Assembly (NCBI RefSeq): GCF_903815225.1
Contig: NZ_LR813084.1
Span: 3,638,501-3,702,500, forward strand
Length of the DNA: 64,000 bases
DNA from: Delftia tsuruhatensis
Lineage (GTDB): Bacteria > Pseudomonadota > Gammaproteobacteria > Burkholderiales > Burkholderiaceae_C
Direction of reading: 5' to 3'
Shown here: positions 25,839-37,093 of the stretch, piece after piece
Layout: each line of letters starts with the position of its first letter
How positions within the stretch are numbered: the first letter of the stretch is position 1
Translations under genes and position numbers: made by a program
Notes under the pieces: generated by a model
The model's input: only the letters and a program-made list of their open reading frames with translations
Database searches by the model: none
Told to the model about the DNA's origin: nothing

Positions 25839-27041
25839 GTGACGATTTCCCCTCGCCTTCCCCATTGCGACACCCCGCAGGCGCCCTGGTCGCAACACAT
25901 TGCTTCGGTGGTGCGGCAGGCCATCGAGGCGCAGCGCCTGGTCGGCGCCGTGGTGCTCGTGGCGCATGACGGCCGGCTGCTGCACCAGCAGGCCGCAGGC
26001 CTGGCCGACCGAGAAAGCGGACGCGCCATGGCGCTGGATACCATCTTCCGCCTCTCCTCGGTCAGCAAGCCCATCGTCAGCGCCGCCGCGCTGAAGCTGG
26101 CGGCTCAGGGCCGGCTGGCACTCGATGACGGCGTGGACCGCTGGCTGCCCGGGTTCCGGCCCCGCACGGCCGACGGTCGCCCGGCGCGCATCACCGCAAG
26201 ACAGCTGTTGAGCCACACGGCGGGACTGGGCTACCGCTTCCTCGAAGCCGATGGCGATGGCCCCTACGCGAGAGCCGGGGTGTCGGACGGCATGGACGGC
26301 TCGGACATCAGCCTGGACGAGAACCTGCGGCGCATCGCCAGCGTGCCGCTGCTGTACGAGCCGGGCACGGCATGGTGCTATTCGCTGGCCACCGACGTGC
26401 TGGGGGCCCTGGTGGAGCGTGTGCAGGATGCCGCGCTGGCGGACGCGGTGCACACCCTGGTCACCGGACCGCTAGACATGGCCGACACCGGCTTCACCGC
26501 CCGCGCACCGCACCGCGTGGCCACGGCCTATGTGCAGGGCACGCCGCAACCACACCGGCTGGAGGAAGGCGAGACCGTGCCGGTCTTCGACGGCACGGTC
26601 GGCATCGCCTACAGCCCTCGGCGCATCTTCGATGCCCGGGCATTTGCCTCGGCCGGCGCAGGCATGTCGGGCACGGCCGGGGATGTGCTGCGCCTGCTGG
26701 AGGCCTTGCGGCCCGGTGGCGCCAATGCCTTGCTTGCCGCGGACTGGAGCACGCAGATGGCGCGGGACCAGATTCCGGCACTGGACCTGCCCAATGCGCC
26801 GGGCTTCGGCTTCGGGCTGGGCTTTTCGGTGCTGCGCGACCCGTCCGCCGCCCGCTCGCCAGAGTCTGCTGGGACCTGGCGCTGGGGCGGGGCCTACGGC
26901 CACTCCTGGTTCGTGGACCCGGCACGCAAGCTCAGTGGCGTGGCCCTGACCAACACGCTGTACGAGGGCATGCATGGCCGCTTCGTCACGGATCTGCGGG
27001 ATGCGATCTACGCAGCACCGGCCCTGGAGCAGGCACGATGA
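25839..27041 (+). CDS. Serine hydrolase, beta-lactamase/esterase (class C-like) family
   Basis: A 400-residue protein of the penicillin-binding-protein-like hydrolase family. The nucleophile motif is SVSK (in FRLSSVSKPIV), the second motif is the tyrosine in WCYSLATD and the third is the GHSWF segment near the C-terminus. Relatives are esterases, aminopeptidases or class C beta-lactamases; no signal peptide is obvious, which favours a cytoplasmic esterase-like enzyme. The GTG at 25839 follows AAAAGGAG at five bases. It overlaps the MFS gene by four bases (ATGA), so the two are co-translated. Confidence 0.85.
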   Translation: MTISPRLPHCDTPQAPWSQHIASVVRQAIEAQRLVGAVVLVAHDGRLLHQQAAGLADRESGRAMALDTIFRLSSVSKPIVSAAALKLAAQGRLALDDGVDRWLPGFRPRTADGRPARITARQLLSHTAGLGYRFLEADGDGPYARAGVSDGMDGSDISLDENLRRIASVPLLYEPGTAWCYSLATDVLGALVERVQDAALADAVHTLVTGPLDMADTGFTARAPHRVATAYVQGTPQPHRLEEGETVPVFDGTVGIAYSPRRIFDARAFASAGAGMSGTAGDVLRLLEALRPGGANALLAADWSTQMARDQIPALDLPNAPGFGFGLGFSVLRDPSAARSPESAGTWRWGGAYGHSWFVDPARKLSGVALTNTLYEGMHGRFVTDLRDAIYAAPALEQAR

Positions 27042-28225
27042 GCACGGCACGCCAGGACCGTTTCCCGCTGCCGGAGCTGCTGGCCCTGGGCATGGCGGCC
27101 TTCATCGCTATCCTGACCGAAGCCCTGCCCGCCGGCCTGCTGCCCCGGATGGCGCAGGACCTGGGCGTGACCGAGGCCTGGGCGGGCCAGACCGTCACGG
27201 CCTATGCCCTGGGGTCGCTGCTGGCCGCCATTCCGCTGACCATCGCCACCCAGGCCGTGCGGCGCCGGCCGCTGCTGCTGGCGGCCATCGCCGGCTTCGC
27301 GCTCGCCAATCTGGTCACCACGGTCTCCAGCCACTATGGCCTGACCATGGCTTCGCGCTTTGTTGCGGGCGTATCGGCCGGCCTGCTCTGGGCACTGCTG
27401 GCCGGCTATGCCGCGCGCATGGTGCCGGCCCATCAGCAGGGCCGCGCCATCGCGGTGGCCATGGCAGGCACGCCGCTGGCCCTGTCGCTGGGCGTGCCGG
27501 CGGGCAGCTTCCTGGGCACGCTGGCGGGCTGGCGCATCTGCTTCGCCGCCATGAGCGTGCTGGCCCTGCTGCTGATGGCCTGGATACGCCTGCGCGTGCC
27601 TGACTTCGCCGGCCAGCCCGCGGGCCGGCGGCTGCGCCTGGGCCAGGTGCTCCTGTTGCCCGGCATCCGCTCCGTACTGTTCGTGGTGCTGGCCTTCGTG
27701 CTGGCGCACAACATGCTCTATACCTACATAGCGCCGCTGCTGGCCGCCGTGGACATGGCACGGCGCACGGACCTGGCGCTGCTGGTGTTCGGCGGGGCCT
27801 CGCTGCCGGGCATATGGGCCACGGGACTGCTGATCGACCGCCACCTGCGCGCACTGACCCTCGCCAGCACCCTGCTCTTCGGCACGGCGGCACTGGCGCT
27901 GGGCGTGGCAGGCCCGGCGCCCCTGGCCATCTATCTGGCGGTGGGCGCCTGGGGCCTGGCCTTCGGCGGCTCGGCCACCCTGTTCCAGACAGCACTGGCC
28001 AAGACGGCTGCGCATGGCGTGGCCGGCGCGACCGACATTGCCCAGTCCATGCTGGTGACGACCTGGAACGCGGCCATTGCGGGCGGCGCCATCGTGGGAG
28101 GCACCGTGCTCCAGCACCTGGGCGTCACCGGGCTGTCTCCGTTCGCGCTGGCCCTGCTGGCCGCCGCGCTGGTTGCCACATGGCGCGCCAGCCGGCATGG
28201 CTTTGCCGCGCCCGTGCCAGACTGA
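27038..28225 (+). CDS. MFS transporter, sugar-efflux/AraJ-like
   Basis: A 395-residue, 12-helix major facilitator of the AraJ/YdhP/NepI type of drug or sugar exporters: it begins LLALGMAAFIAILTEALPAGLLP, characteristic of that group. The loop after helix 2 is basic (AVRRRPLL), and GVPAGSFLGTLAGWR appears at helices 5-6. It is translationally coupled to the serine hydrolase, suggesting that a compound is either exported together with enzymatic detoxification or processed after uptake. The divergent LysR is the likely regulator. Confidence 0.88.
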   Translation: MSTARQDRFPLPELLALGMAAFIAILTEALPAGLLPRMAQDLGVTEAWAGQTVTAYALGSLLAAIPLTIATQAVRRRPLLLAAIAGFALANLVTTVSSHYGLTMASRFVAGVSAGLLWALLAGYAARMVPAHQQGRAIAVAMAGTPLALSLGVPAGSFLGTLAGWRICFAAMSVLALLLMAWIRLRVPDFAGQPAGRRLRLGQVLLLPGIRSVLFVVLAFVLAHNMLYTYIAPLLAAVDMARRTDLALLVFGGASLPGIWATGLLIDRHLRALTLASTLLFGTAALALGVAGPAPLAIYLAVGAWGLAFGGSATLFQTALAKTAAHGVAGATDIAQSMLVTTWNAAIAGGAIVGGTVLQHLGVTGLSPFALALLAAALVATWRASRHGFAAPVPD

Positions 28226-28236
28226 GCGGGTGCCCC

Positions 28237-28677
28237 TCAGGCCCGCGCCTTGAAGGCCGGCAGCTGATCACCGAGGCGCTTTCCCATTTCCGTGCCCAGC
28301 GCCTGCAGCCCGCTCATGGGGCGGACCATGACCTCGAACTCGCGGATCAGGCCTTGTTCGTCGAAGCGGATGAAATCGATCCCCTTGAGGTTTCTGTCGC
28401 CCACGCGAGCGCTGAATTCCAGCACCACGTCCAGGCCGTCGTCGCTGGCCAGCTGCCGGTGGTAGGTGAAGTCCTCGAACACCTGTATCACGGTGTTCAG
28501 CGCCAGCACCAGTGCGGGCGCGGAGGCATAGGGCGTGTTCGCCATGGGTGAGCGGAACACCGCATCGGGGTGGACGATGGTGGCCAGCTCGCCCAGGTCG
28601 TGGGCGGCGACCATGCGGTGCCACAGGTCGAGCGAGCGGGCGACCGCGGGATGGGCGTTCTTCGGGGGATGCGACAT
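28237..28677 (-). CDS. SnoaL-like/NTF2-fold protein
   Basis: A 146-residue small alpha+beta barrel protein of the NTF2-like superfamily (HRMVAAHDLGELATIVHPDAVFRSP is the typical opening helix-strand pattern). Such proteins are small isomerases, hydrolases or ligand binders; no catalytic residues can be assigned. It lies 29 bp behind the dienoyl-CoA reductase gene with its own ribosome site (AAGGAGA), so it is probably the second gene of that operon. Confidence 0.78.
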   Translation of the reverse strand: MSHPPKNAHPAVARSLDLWHRMVAAHDLGELATIVHPDAVFRSPMANTPYASAPALVLALNTVIQVFEDFTYHRQLASDDGLDVVLEFSARVGDRNLKGIDFIRFDEQGLIREFEVMVRPMSGLQALGTEMGKRLGDQLPAFKARA

Positions 28678-28706
28678 GCTTGTCTCCTTGGGGTTGAAAA
28701 CGGCGG

Positions 28707-31433
<2,727 letters not shown>

Positions 31434-31470
31434 GGTGCATGCGGCGCCGCGCCATCGCGCAGTGGACATG

Positions 31471-31511
31471 CTCCACGTTGTGGAGTCACGGCGCAGGCGG
31501 CTGAAGCCGCC
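31471..31511. terminator. Two hairpins between convergent PadR and DUF4337 genes
   Basis: CTCCAC-GTT-GTGGAG (31471-31485) and GGCGGC-TGAA-GCCGCC (31496-31511) are perfect stem-loops in the 80-bp convergent gap. Neither has a T-tract, so they are weak candidates for bidirectional termination or mRNA-end protection. Confidence 0.35.
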
Positions 31512-31513
31512 GT

Positions 31514-32122
31514 TCAGATATGCAGCATCGCCAGGCCGCCCACGCCAAGGCCGAGCACTGCCACGCCGAGCATGGCGTATTCGAGCCATTTCTTCTTGGT
31601 CAGCAGCGCAATGGCTGCGAGGGCAATGGCGACCTGCAGCGCGGTGGTGGCCTGAGCCCAGCGGTGATGCAGGTGCATCTGCAGCTCGGACTGCTCGTCC
31701 CGGTGCCGGGCCTCGGCTTCCAGGCGTTCGGCATCGTGCTTGATGTCGTCCTTTTCCTTTTCGTAGCGCTCCACCTTGGCCTGGTAGGCTGCCCGCCTGT
31801 CCTCCGTCGTGGCCAGGTCACGCGCGAACTCGGACAGCGACTGCTTGGTGCTCTTGGCCTGATAGAAGGCCCACTGGTTGGCTGCTTCGGTCTTCTTGAT
31901 GGCTGCGTCGTTCTTGTACAGTCCGGCATTGGCCTGGGTCGCCCCGCCCATGTAAGAGAAGATGGCGCCCACGGTGGCGATGACCGCGGTGCACATGGCG
32001 ATCTGGTTGGTCAGGCTGCCGCCGCCGATGCCGTGGTGGGCGGTCTGCCCGTGCTCGCCCTCGGCGGCATGTTCGAGTTCGTGATCGTGTGGGCCATGGA
32101 CGTGAAAACCGCCGGAAGACAT
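31514..32122 (-). CDS. DUF4337 membrane protein with His-rich N-terminus
   Basis: A 202-residue protein matching the DUF4337 family, whose function is unknown. The first 33 residues are rich in histidine and acidic residues (FHVHGPHDHELEH). A membrane helix follows (about 38-60), then a long charged coiled-coil-like region (about 80-145, DRRAAYQAKVERYEKEKDD) and two C-terminal membrane helices (about 155-200). The ATG at 32122 follows AAGGAG at nine bases; the upstream TTG is not needed. It stands alone, convergent with the PadR gene. Metal binding by the leader is only a suggestion. Confidence 0.82.
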   Translation of the reverse strand: MSSGGFHVHGPHDHELEHAAEGEHGQTAHHGIGGGSLTNQIAMCTAVIATVGAIFSYMGGATQANAGLYKNDAAIKKTEAANQWAFYQAKSTKQSLSEFARDLATTEDRRAAYQAKVERYEKEKDDIKHDAERLEAEARHRDEQSELQMHLHHRWAQATTALQVAIALAAIALLTKKKWLEYAMLGVAVLGLGVGGLAMLHI

Positions 32123-32226
32123 TTGTGCCAACTCCTTGATAGCAATGGGTGGCGCATTATGGGGCCGGCTGGCGGCCCTCCGGGCTCCGGGAGTGACGGG
32201 CCCCGAGGATGAAGCCGTCGCTCCAT

Positions 32227-33150
32227 TCAGCCGCCGAACGGCCCATGCAGCGCCAGGCCCGGCACATCCATGGTGGCACGCAGGATGCGGCCATGCGTGG
32301 AGTCGGTCACGTACAGCGTGCGCCGGTCCTCACCCCCGAAAGCCAGGTTGGTCAGCGAGCTGCCGGGCACGCCGCGCAGCACCTGCACGGGCTCGGCACG
32401 GTGGTTGAGCACCCAGACCAGGCCCAGGCCGGGGTTGGCCACCAGCAGGCGGCCCTCGGCATCCACGGCCAGGCCATCGGGGCCGCTGGGGCCATGGGAG
32501 GTGAAGAACTGTCCCACCTTGGCCACGCTGCCGTCAGGCATCAGCGGCACGCGCCACACGCAGTTGCCGCGCGTGGCGGCCAGGTAGAGCACACGCCCGT
32601 CGGGCGACAGCGCCACGCCGTTGGGGCTGGGCACGTTGGACAGCAGCAGGTCCAGCTGGCCGTCGGGGCGCAGGCGGTACAGGCGGCCGACGGGCTCGTG
32701 CAGGCCGCTCTGGCCCTGGTCGGTGAAGTACAGGTTGCCGCCTGCATCGAAGACCAGGTCGTTGACGCCCCTGAACCGCTCGCTGTTGCGCCGCTGCAGG
32801 TGGGGGCTGATGCGGCCAGTCGCCACATCCAGACGCATCAGGCCGTTCTTGTAGTCGGTGATCAGCAGCGTGTCCGCATCCAGGAACTTCATGCCGTTGG
32901 GCTCGCCGTCGTACTCGGCCACCAGGCTCCAGACGCCTTGCGGGTCGATGCGGAACACGCGGCCCCAGGGGATGTCGGCCACGTAGAGGTGGCCCGCGCC
33001 GTCGAACACCGGCCCTTCGAGGAAGGAATCCGTGACGGCGCCGCCCCGGTTGGCATCGGCCCAGTCGCTGCGCTCGCGGCGGCGAAAGGCGTCGGGCATG
33101 GCGCTGAATGGCTCCAGTTCACGGACTTCGGGGGCTTGCAGCAAAAACAT
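32227..33150 (-). CDS. SMP-30/gluconolactonase/LRE-family protein
   Basis: A 307-residue six-bladed beta-propeller lactonase-type protein. Likely metal ligands are visible: the glutamate in FLEGPVFD (E45), the asparagine in GVNDLVFD, the asparagine in PSPNGVALS and the aspartate in GPDGLAVD. Such enzymes hydrolyse sugar or other lactones with a divalent metal. It is the last gene of a ten-gene leftward run with two lactonase-type amidohydrolases, an aldolase and a hydroxyacid dehydrogenase, fitting a pathway through a lactone intermediate. The ATG is 12 bp after the amidohydrolase stop. Confidence 0.87.
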   Translation of the reverse strand: MFLLQAPEVRELEPFSAMPDAFRRRERSDWADANRGGAVTDSFLEGPVFDGAGHLYVADIPWGRVFRIDPQGVWSLVAEYDGEPNGMKFLDADTLLITDYKNGLMRLDVATGRISPHLQRRNSERFRGVNDLVFDAGGNLYFTDQGQSGLHEPVGRLYRLRPDGQLDLLLSNVPSPNGVALSPDGRVLYLAATRGNCVWRVPLMPDGSVAKVGQFFTSHGPSGPDGLAVDAEGRLLVANPGLGLVWVLNHRAEPVQVLRGVPGSSLTNLAFGGEDRRTLYVTDSTHGRILRATMDVPGLALHGPFGG

Positions 33151-33162
33151 GAGGGGACTCCT

Positions 33163-34023
33163 TCAAGAACCGCACGGGAATCCGTACAGGTGCGCCGGGT
33201 TGTCGACGAGGATGCGCTGCATCATGGCCGGTGTGGCGGCCCAGGCGTCCAGCAGATCGGCCAGGTCGGCGTCGTCCACGCTGCCCGGCGCCTCGGTGGT
33301 GTGGGGCCAGTCGCTGCCCCAGACCAGGCGCTCGGGCGCGGCCTGCACCAGGGCGCGGCCCAGGGGCAGCGTGTCGGCATAGGATGGCGCGCCCACCGCC
33401 GAGCGCATGTAGGCGCCCGACAGCTTGACCCAGGTATTGCCCCCGTCCAGCAGACGGCGCAGCGTGTCCCAGGCCTCGCCCTGCGGACCGTGCGCGGGAT
33501 CGATGCGGCCCATGTGGTCCACGACCAGGGGCACGGGCAGCGCGGCGAGCACGGGCGCCATGTCCACCAGTTGCTGCGGATGGACGAAGACCTGCACATG
33601 CCAGCCCAGGCGCGCAATCCGCCGCGCCAGCGTGGCCAGCATGTACGCCGTGGTCTCGCCCCAGGACTGGGGCGAGACGAAGTTCACGCGCAGTCCGCAC
33701 ACGCGCCGCACGGCCAGGCGGTCCAGTTCGGCATCGTCCACGTCGTGGGCCACCACGGCCACGCCGCGTGCGGCCTCGCCCAGCTGGTCCAGCGCATCCA
33801 GCGTGCAGCGGTTGTCCGTGCCATAGGTCGATGGCGTGACCACCACGGCGCGCGCGGTGCCCAGGCGCTGCTGCAACTGCCGGTACATGGCCACGTCCGC
33901 ATGGGGCGGTCTGCGCGGCCAGTGCGGCGATGGCGCAAAGCGCGGGTCGAAGATGTGCATGTGGCTGTCGCAGGCGTGCTGCGGCAGGACGGCATTCGGC
34001 CGGCGCTGCAAGGGTGCCGTCAT
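33163..34023 (-). CDS. Amidohydrolase 2 family lactonase (PDC-lactonase/galactarolactone-isomerase-like)
   Basis: A 286-residue TIM-barrel metal hydrolase. The metal-binding HxH sits in CDSHMHIFD, the fingerprint VVTPSTYGTDNRC follows strand 2, and VVDHMGRID and WGSDWPH mark later active-site strands. This pattern is shared by 2-pyrone-4,6-dicarboxylate lactonase (LigI) and D-galactarolactone isomerase, so either a pyrone or sugar-acid lactone is possible. Its ATG overlaps the Bug gene stop by four bases, showing that the receptor and enzyme are coupled. A second homologue lies at 39755-40690 in the same operon. Confidence 0.85.
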   Translation of the reverse strand: MTAPLQRRPNAVLPQHACDSHMHIFDPRFAPSPHWPRRPPHADVAMYRQLQQRLGTARAVVVTPSTYGTDNRCTLDALDQLGEAARGVAVVAHDVDDAELDRLAVRRVCGLRVNFVSPQSWGETTAYMLATLARRIARLGWHVQVFVHPQQLVDMAPVLAALPVPLVVDHMGRIDPAHGPQGEAWDTLRRLLDGGNTWVKLSGAYMRSAVGAPSYADTLPLGRALVQAAPERLVWGSDWPHTTEAPGSVDDADLADLLDAWAATPAMMQRILVDNPAHLYGFPCGS

Positions 34024-35009
34024 TGCCGCTCCATCCCGAGCTTGCCGGCGACCTGGGCCCACAGCCGCGCGTCGCTCTTGAGCTTGTCGGCAAACGCCGG
34101 CCCGCCTGCGACATCGGCCACCGCCCCCATGTCGTCGGCAAAGGCCTGCATGTCCGCGCCCGCCATGGCGATGGCGTTGTTCTTGCGCAGTGTCTGCACG
34201 ACGGCCTCAGGTGTGCCCTTGGGTGCCCACAGGCCGGTGAAGTTGAGCACCTGGTAGGCCGGCGCACCCGCCTGGGCGAAGGTGGGCACGTTCGGCAGCG
34301 CCTTCAGGCGCTGCTGGCCGCTGACTGCCAGCAGGCGCAGCTTGCCGCCGCGCACCTGCCCCATGACGCCAGGGGTCGAGGCGATCTGGAAATCGATCGA
34401 TCCGCCCAGCAGCGCCAGCGTGGCCTCGCCCGCACCCTTGTAGGGCACGTGCACGGCATCCAGCCCGCTGGCGGCCTTGAGTGCCTCGGTGGCGAAATGC
34501 GGCAGGGTGCCGGCGCCGCCGGAGCCATAGTTGAGCTTGCCCGGATGCGCCTGCGAATAGGCCACCAGCTCGCCCAGCGTCGTGAACGGCGAACTGTTGG
34601 CCACCACCAGAGCCGTGGGCGCGAAGTTGAAGCCAGCGACCGGCACCAGGTCGTGGGCATGGTCCCACGGCAGCTTCTGGAAGACCTGCGGCAGGATCGA
34701 GTACGTGGTGTCGTTGGCCAGCAGCGTGTAGCCATCGCCTGGCGAGCGCGCGACCTGCGCCGTGCCCACAGTGCCGGTGGCACCGGCCTTGTTGTCGACA
34801 AAAAAACTCTGGCCCGTCTGCTCGCTCAGCTTCTGGGCGATGCGTCGCGTCACCTGATCGACAGCGCCGCCGGCGGGATAAGGCACCACGATCCGCACCG
34901 CCCGGGCGGGATAGGCCGCCTGGGCCAGGGCGGCCGCAGCGGGCAGCATCAGAACCGCAGCTGCCAGCAGCTTGCCTGCCTGCCTTCGGGGCATGGTCTG
35001 CTTGAGCAT
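34020..35009 (-). CDS. Bug-family tripartite tricarboxylate transporter substrate-binding protein
   Basis: A 329-residue periplasmic receptor with a Sec-type signal (MPRRQAGKLLAAAVLMLPAAAALAQ, cleavage near residue 30). Family motifs: VRIVVPYPAGGAVDQVTRR, FFVDNKAGATGTVG, AVHVPYKGAGEATLALLGG and PNVPTFAQAGAP. It overlaps the downstream amidohydrolase gene by four bases. It is one of three consecutive Bug genes, and each differs clearly in its variable ligand-loop regions, arguing for different ligands rather than a recent triplication. Confidence 0.92.
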   Translation of the reverse strand: MLKQTMPRRQAGKLLAAAVLMLPAAAALAQAAYPARAVRIVVPYPAGGAVDQVTRRIAQKLSEQTGQSFFVDNKAGATGTVGTAQVARSPGDGYTLLANDTTYSILPQVFQKLPWDHAHDLVPVAGFNFAPTALVVANSSPFTTLGELVAYSQAHPGKLNYGSGGAGTLPHFATEALKAASGLDAVHVPYKGAGEATLALLGGSIDFQIASTPGVMGQVRGGKLRLLAVSGQQRLKALPNVPTFAQAGAPAYQVLNFTGLWAPKGTPEAVVQTLRKNNAIAMAGADMQAFADDMGAVADVAGGPAFADKLKSDARLWAQVAGKLGMERQ

Positions 35010-35062
35010 GTATCTCTCTCCTGTGTCAGTCAAAGCGCAACCGGTGGTACATGGCCATGCGC

Positions 35063-36019
35063 TCAGTCCAGCACGATGGCGCCCTTGCGCACCACCTCGC
35101 CCCACCTGGCGTCTTCCTTCTTGAGGAAGGCAGCGAACTCCTGCGGCGTCGTGCCCATGGGCTGGGCGCCCAGGTCGTTCAGGCGCTGGCGCACCTCGGG
35201 CTCGCCCAGCGCATCGACCAGGGCCTGGCGCAGCTTGGCGGCCACGGGCGCGGGTGTGCCGGCGGGCAGGAACACGCCGTTCCACTCATAGGCCTCGTAG
35301 CCCGGGATCACCGTCTCGGCCACCGTGGGCACGTCGGGCAGGCGTGCCGAACGCTCGGGCGCCGCCACCGCCAGCGCCCGCAGCTTGCCGCCCGTCACCA
35401 GCGGATAGGTGGCGGCCATGGTGCCGAACATGAAGTCCACCTGCCCGCCCATCACGTCGGAGATGGCAGGGCCGCCGCTCTTGTAGGGCACGTGGACCAT
35501 GTCCAGTCCCAGCCGCTGGCGGAACAGCTCCGCCGCCAGGCGCTGCACCGTGCCGCTGCCGCCCGAGGCGAAGTTGATCTTGCCCGGCGCGGCCTTGGCG
35601 CGCGCGGCCAGGTCGGCCACGCTGCGCACGGGCGAGTCGGCCTTGACCACGACCACGTTGGGCATGAGCAGCACCAGCGACAGCGGCTCCAGCGCATCGC
35701 GTGCGAACGGCAGCTTGGGGAACAGGTGGGGGTTGATCGAAAACGGCGTGGCGTCGTAGAGCACGGTATAGCCGTCGGCGCGCGCCTTGGCCACCTGGCT
35801 GGCACCGATGGTGCCGCTGGCGCCGGGCCGGTTGTCCACGATGACGCTGGTGCCCAGCCGCGCGCCCATGCGCGTGGCCAGCAGGCGTGCGGCCGCGTCG
35901 GCGCCGCCACCGGGCGCATAGGGCACGACCAGGGTGATGGGCCGCTCGGGAAAGGCGGCATGCGCCACGGCGGCAGCCAGGGCACAGGCTGCGATCAGGG
36001 TTCTGGCAAGCAGTTTCAT
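35063..36019 (-). CDS. Bug-family tripartite tricarboxylate transporter substrate-binding protein
   Basis: A 318-residue periplasmic receptor. The signal peptide is short and Sec-type (MKLLARTLIAACALAAAVAH). Family motifs: ITLVVPYAPGGGADAAARLL, VIVDNRPGASGTIG, VHVPYKSGGPAISDVMGGQ and PDVPTVAETVIPGY. A ribosome site (AAGGAGA) precedes the ATG. It is the middle of three consecutive receptor genes, 53 bp ahead of the next. Confidence 0.92.
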   Translation of the reverse strand: MKLLARTLIAACALAAAVAHAAFPERPITLVVPYAPGGGADAAARLLATRMGARLGTSVIVDNRPGASGTIGASQVAKARADGYTVLYDATPFSINPHLFPKLPFARDALEPLSLVLLMPNVVVVKADSPVRSVADLAARAKAAPGKINFASGGSGTVQRLAAELFRQRLGLDMVHVPYKSGGPAISDVMGGQVDFMFGTMAATYPLVTGGKLRALAVAAPERSARLPDVPTVAETVIPGYEAYEWNGVFLPAGTPAPVAAKLRQALVDALGEPEVRQRLNDLGAQPMGTTPQEFAAFLKKEDARWGEVVRKGAIVLD

Positions 36020-36060
36020 GGTGTGTCTCCTTCAGTGGTCTGCGGTGGTCGGTCGGCGGC

Positions 36061-37065
36061 TCATTCCGCCTTGAGGTTCAGGTCCCGGGCGATCTGCGCA
36101 TACGTGCCTGCCTCGGTGGCCACGCGCTGCGCAAAGGCCGCGCCGCAGTGGGACTCGGCGTCCATGCCCAGGCCGCGCAGCTTGTCCGCCGCCGCCGGGC
36201 TTTGCGCGAATTCGCGGGCTGCGCGCTCCAGCGCCTGGACCACACCGTCGGGAATGCCGGCCGGTGCCAGCACGCCATACCAGACGTCGGCCGCATAGTC
36301 GCCGCCGCCTGCCTCGGCGAAGGTGGGCACCTGCGGCAGCAGGGACGAGCGCCGGGGCGAGGCCACGGCCAGCGCCGTGAGCTTGCCGCCGCGGATCTGC
36401 GGCAGCACCGAGCCCAGCGTGGCGAAGGAGCTGTCCAGCTGGCCGCCCATCAGGTCCGTGACCACGGGCGCCGCGCCCTTGTAGGGCACATGGTTGAGCT
36501 TCAGGCCCTTGGCCCGCGCGAACATTTCGGTGGCGAAATGGCCCGAACTGCCCATGCCCGCCGTGCCGGCCGTGACGCTGCCGGGCTGGCTGCGCGCGCG
36601 GTCCATGTACTCCTGCAGGCTGCGCACGGGCATGCCCTGCCCCACCACCAGCACGGTGGGGCTGCTGGCCACGGTGCACAGCGGCCGGAACGAGCGCACC
36701 ACATCGAACTTCACGCGCCCCTGGTAGAGCGCCGGGATCATGCTGTGGTTGGTGGCGCCGAACAGCAGCGTGTAGCCGTCGGCCGGCGCGGCAGCCACGG
36801 CCTGGGCGGCCAGGATGGTGTTGGCGCCGGGCTTGTTGTCCACCACGAAGGGCTGGCCCAGCGCTTGGCCCGCATGGTCGGCAAAGGCGCGCGCCACCAC
36901 GTCGGTGGGACCGCCCGCGGCAAAGCCCACCACCAGCCGCACGGGCTTGGCCGGATAGGCCTTCTGCGCCAGTGCGGGCTGGGCGGCGCATGCCGCAAGT
37001 CCCAGCGCGGCCAGCGTTGCGTGGCGCAGCGCACGGCGGCGGGCTGCCGCGACAATCTTCGACAT
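36061..37065 (-). CDS. Bug-family tripartite tricarboxylate transporter substrate-binding protein
   Basis: A 334-residue periplasmic receptor. The leader (SKIVAAARRRALRHATLAALGLAACAA) combines several arginines with a hydrophobic stretch and ends near PALAQ. Family motifs: VRLVVGFAAGGPTDVVAR, FVVDNKPGANT, NHVPYKGAAPVVTDLMGGQ and PQVPTFAEAGGGDY. The ATG at 37065 follows AGGAGAC; longer readings run into the preceding gene. It directly follows the hydroxyacid dehydrogenase gene (28 bp), so its ligand may be a 2-hydroxy acid or a precursor. Confidence 0.92.
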   Translation of the reverse strand: MSKIVAAARRRALRHATLAALGLAACAAQPALAQKAYPAKPVRLVVGFAAGGPTDVVARAFADHAGQALGQPFVVDNKPGANTILAAQAVAAAPADGYTLLFGATNHSMIPALYQGRVKFDVVRSFRPLCTVASSPTVLVVGQGMPVRSLQEYMDRARSQPGSVTAGTAGMGSSGHFATEMFARAKGLKLNHVPYKGAAPVVTDLMGGQLDSSFATLGSVLPQIRGGKLTALAVASPRRSSLLPQVPTFAEAGGGDYAADVWYGVLAPAGIPDGVVQALERAAREFAQSPAAADKLRGLGMDAESHCGAAFAQRVATEAGTYAQIARDLNLKAE

Positions 37066-37093
37066 CGCTTGTCTCCTCGCCTGCTGTGCAGCC

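Noticed and set aside
25839-27041. Dedicated antibiotic-resistance beta-lactamase
   Set aside because: It lacks an evident export signal and the KTG-type third motif is replaced by GHSWF, which fits esterase-like members better.
34020-37065. Three adjacent Bug genes as a recent tandem triplication
   Set aside because: Their signal peptides and variable regions differ widely and only family core motifs are shared, so they are old paralogues.
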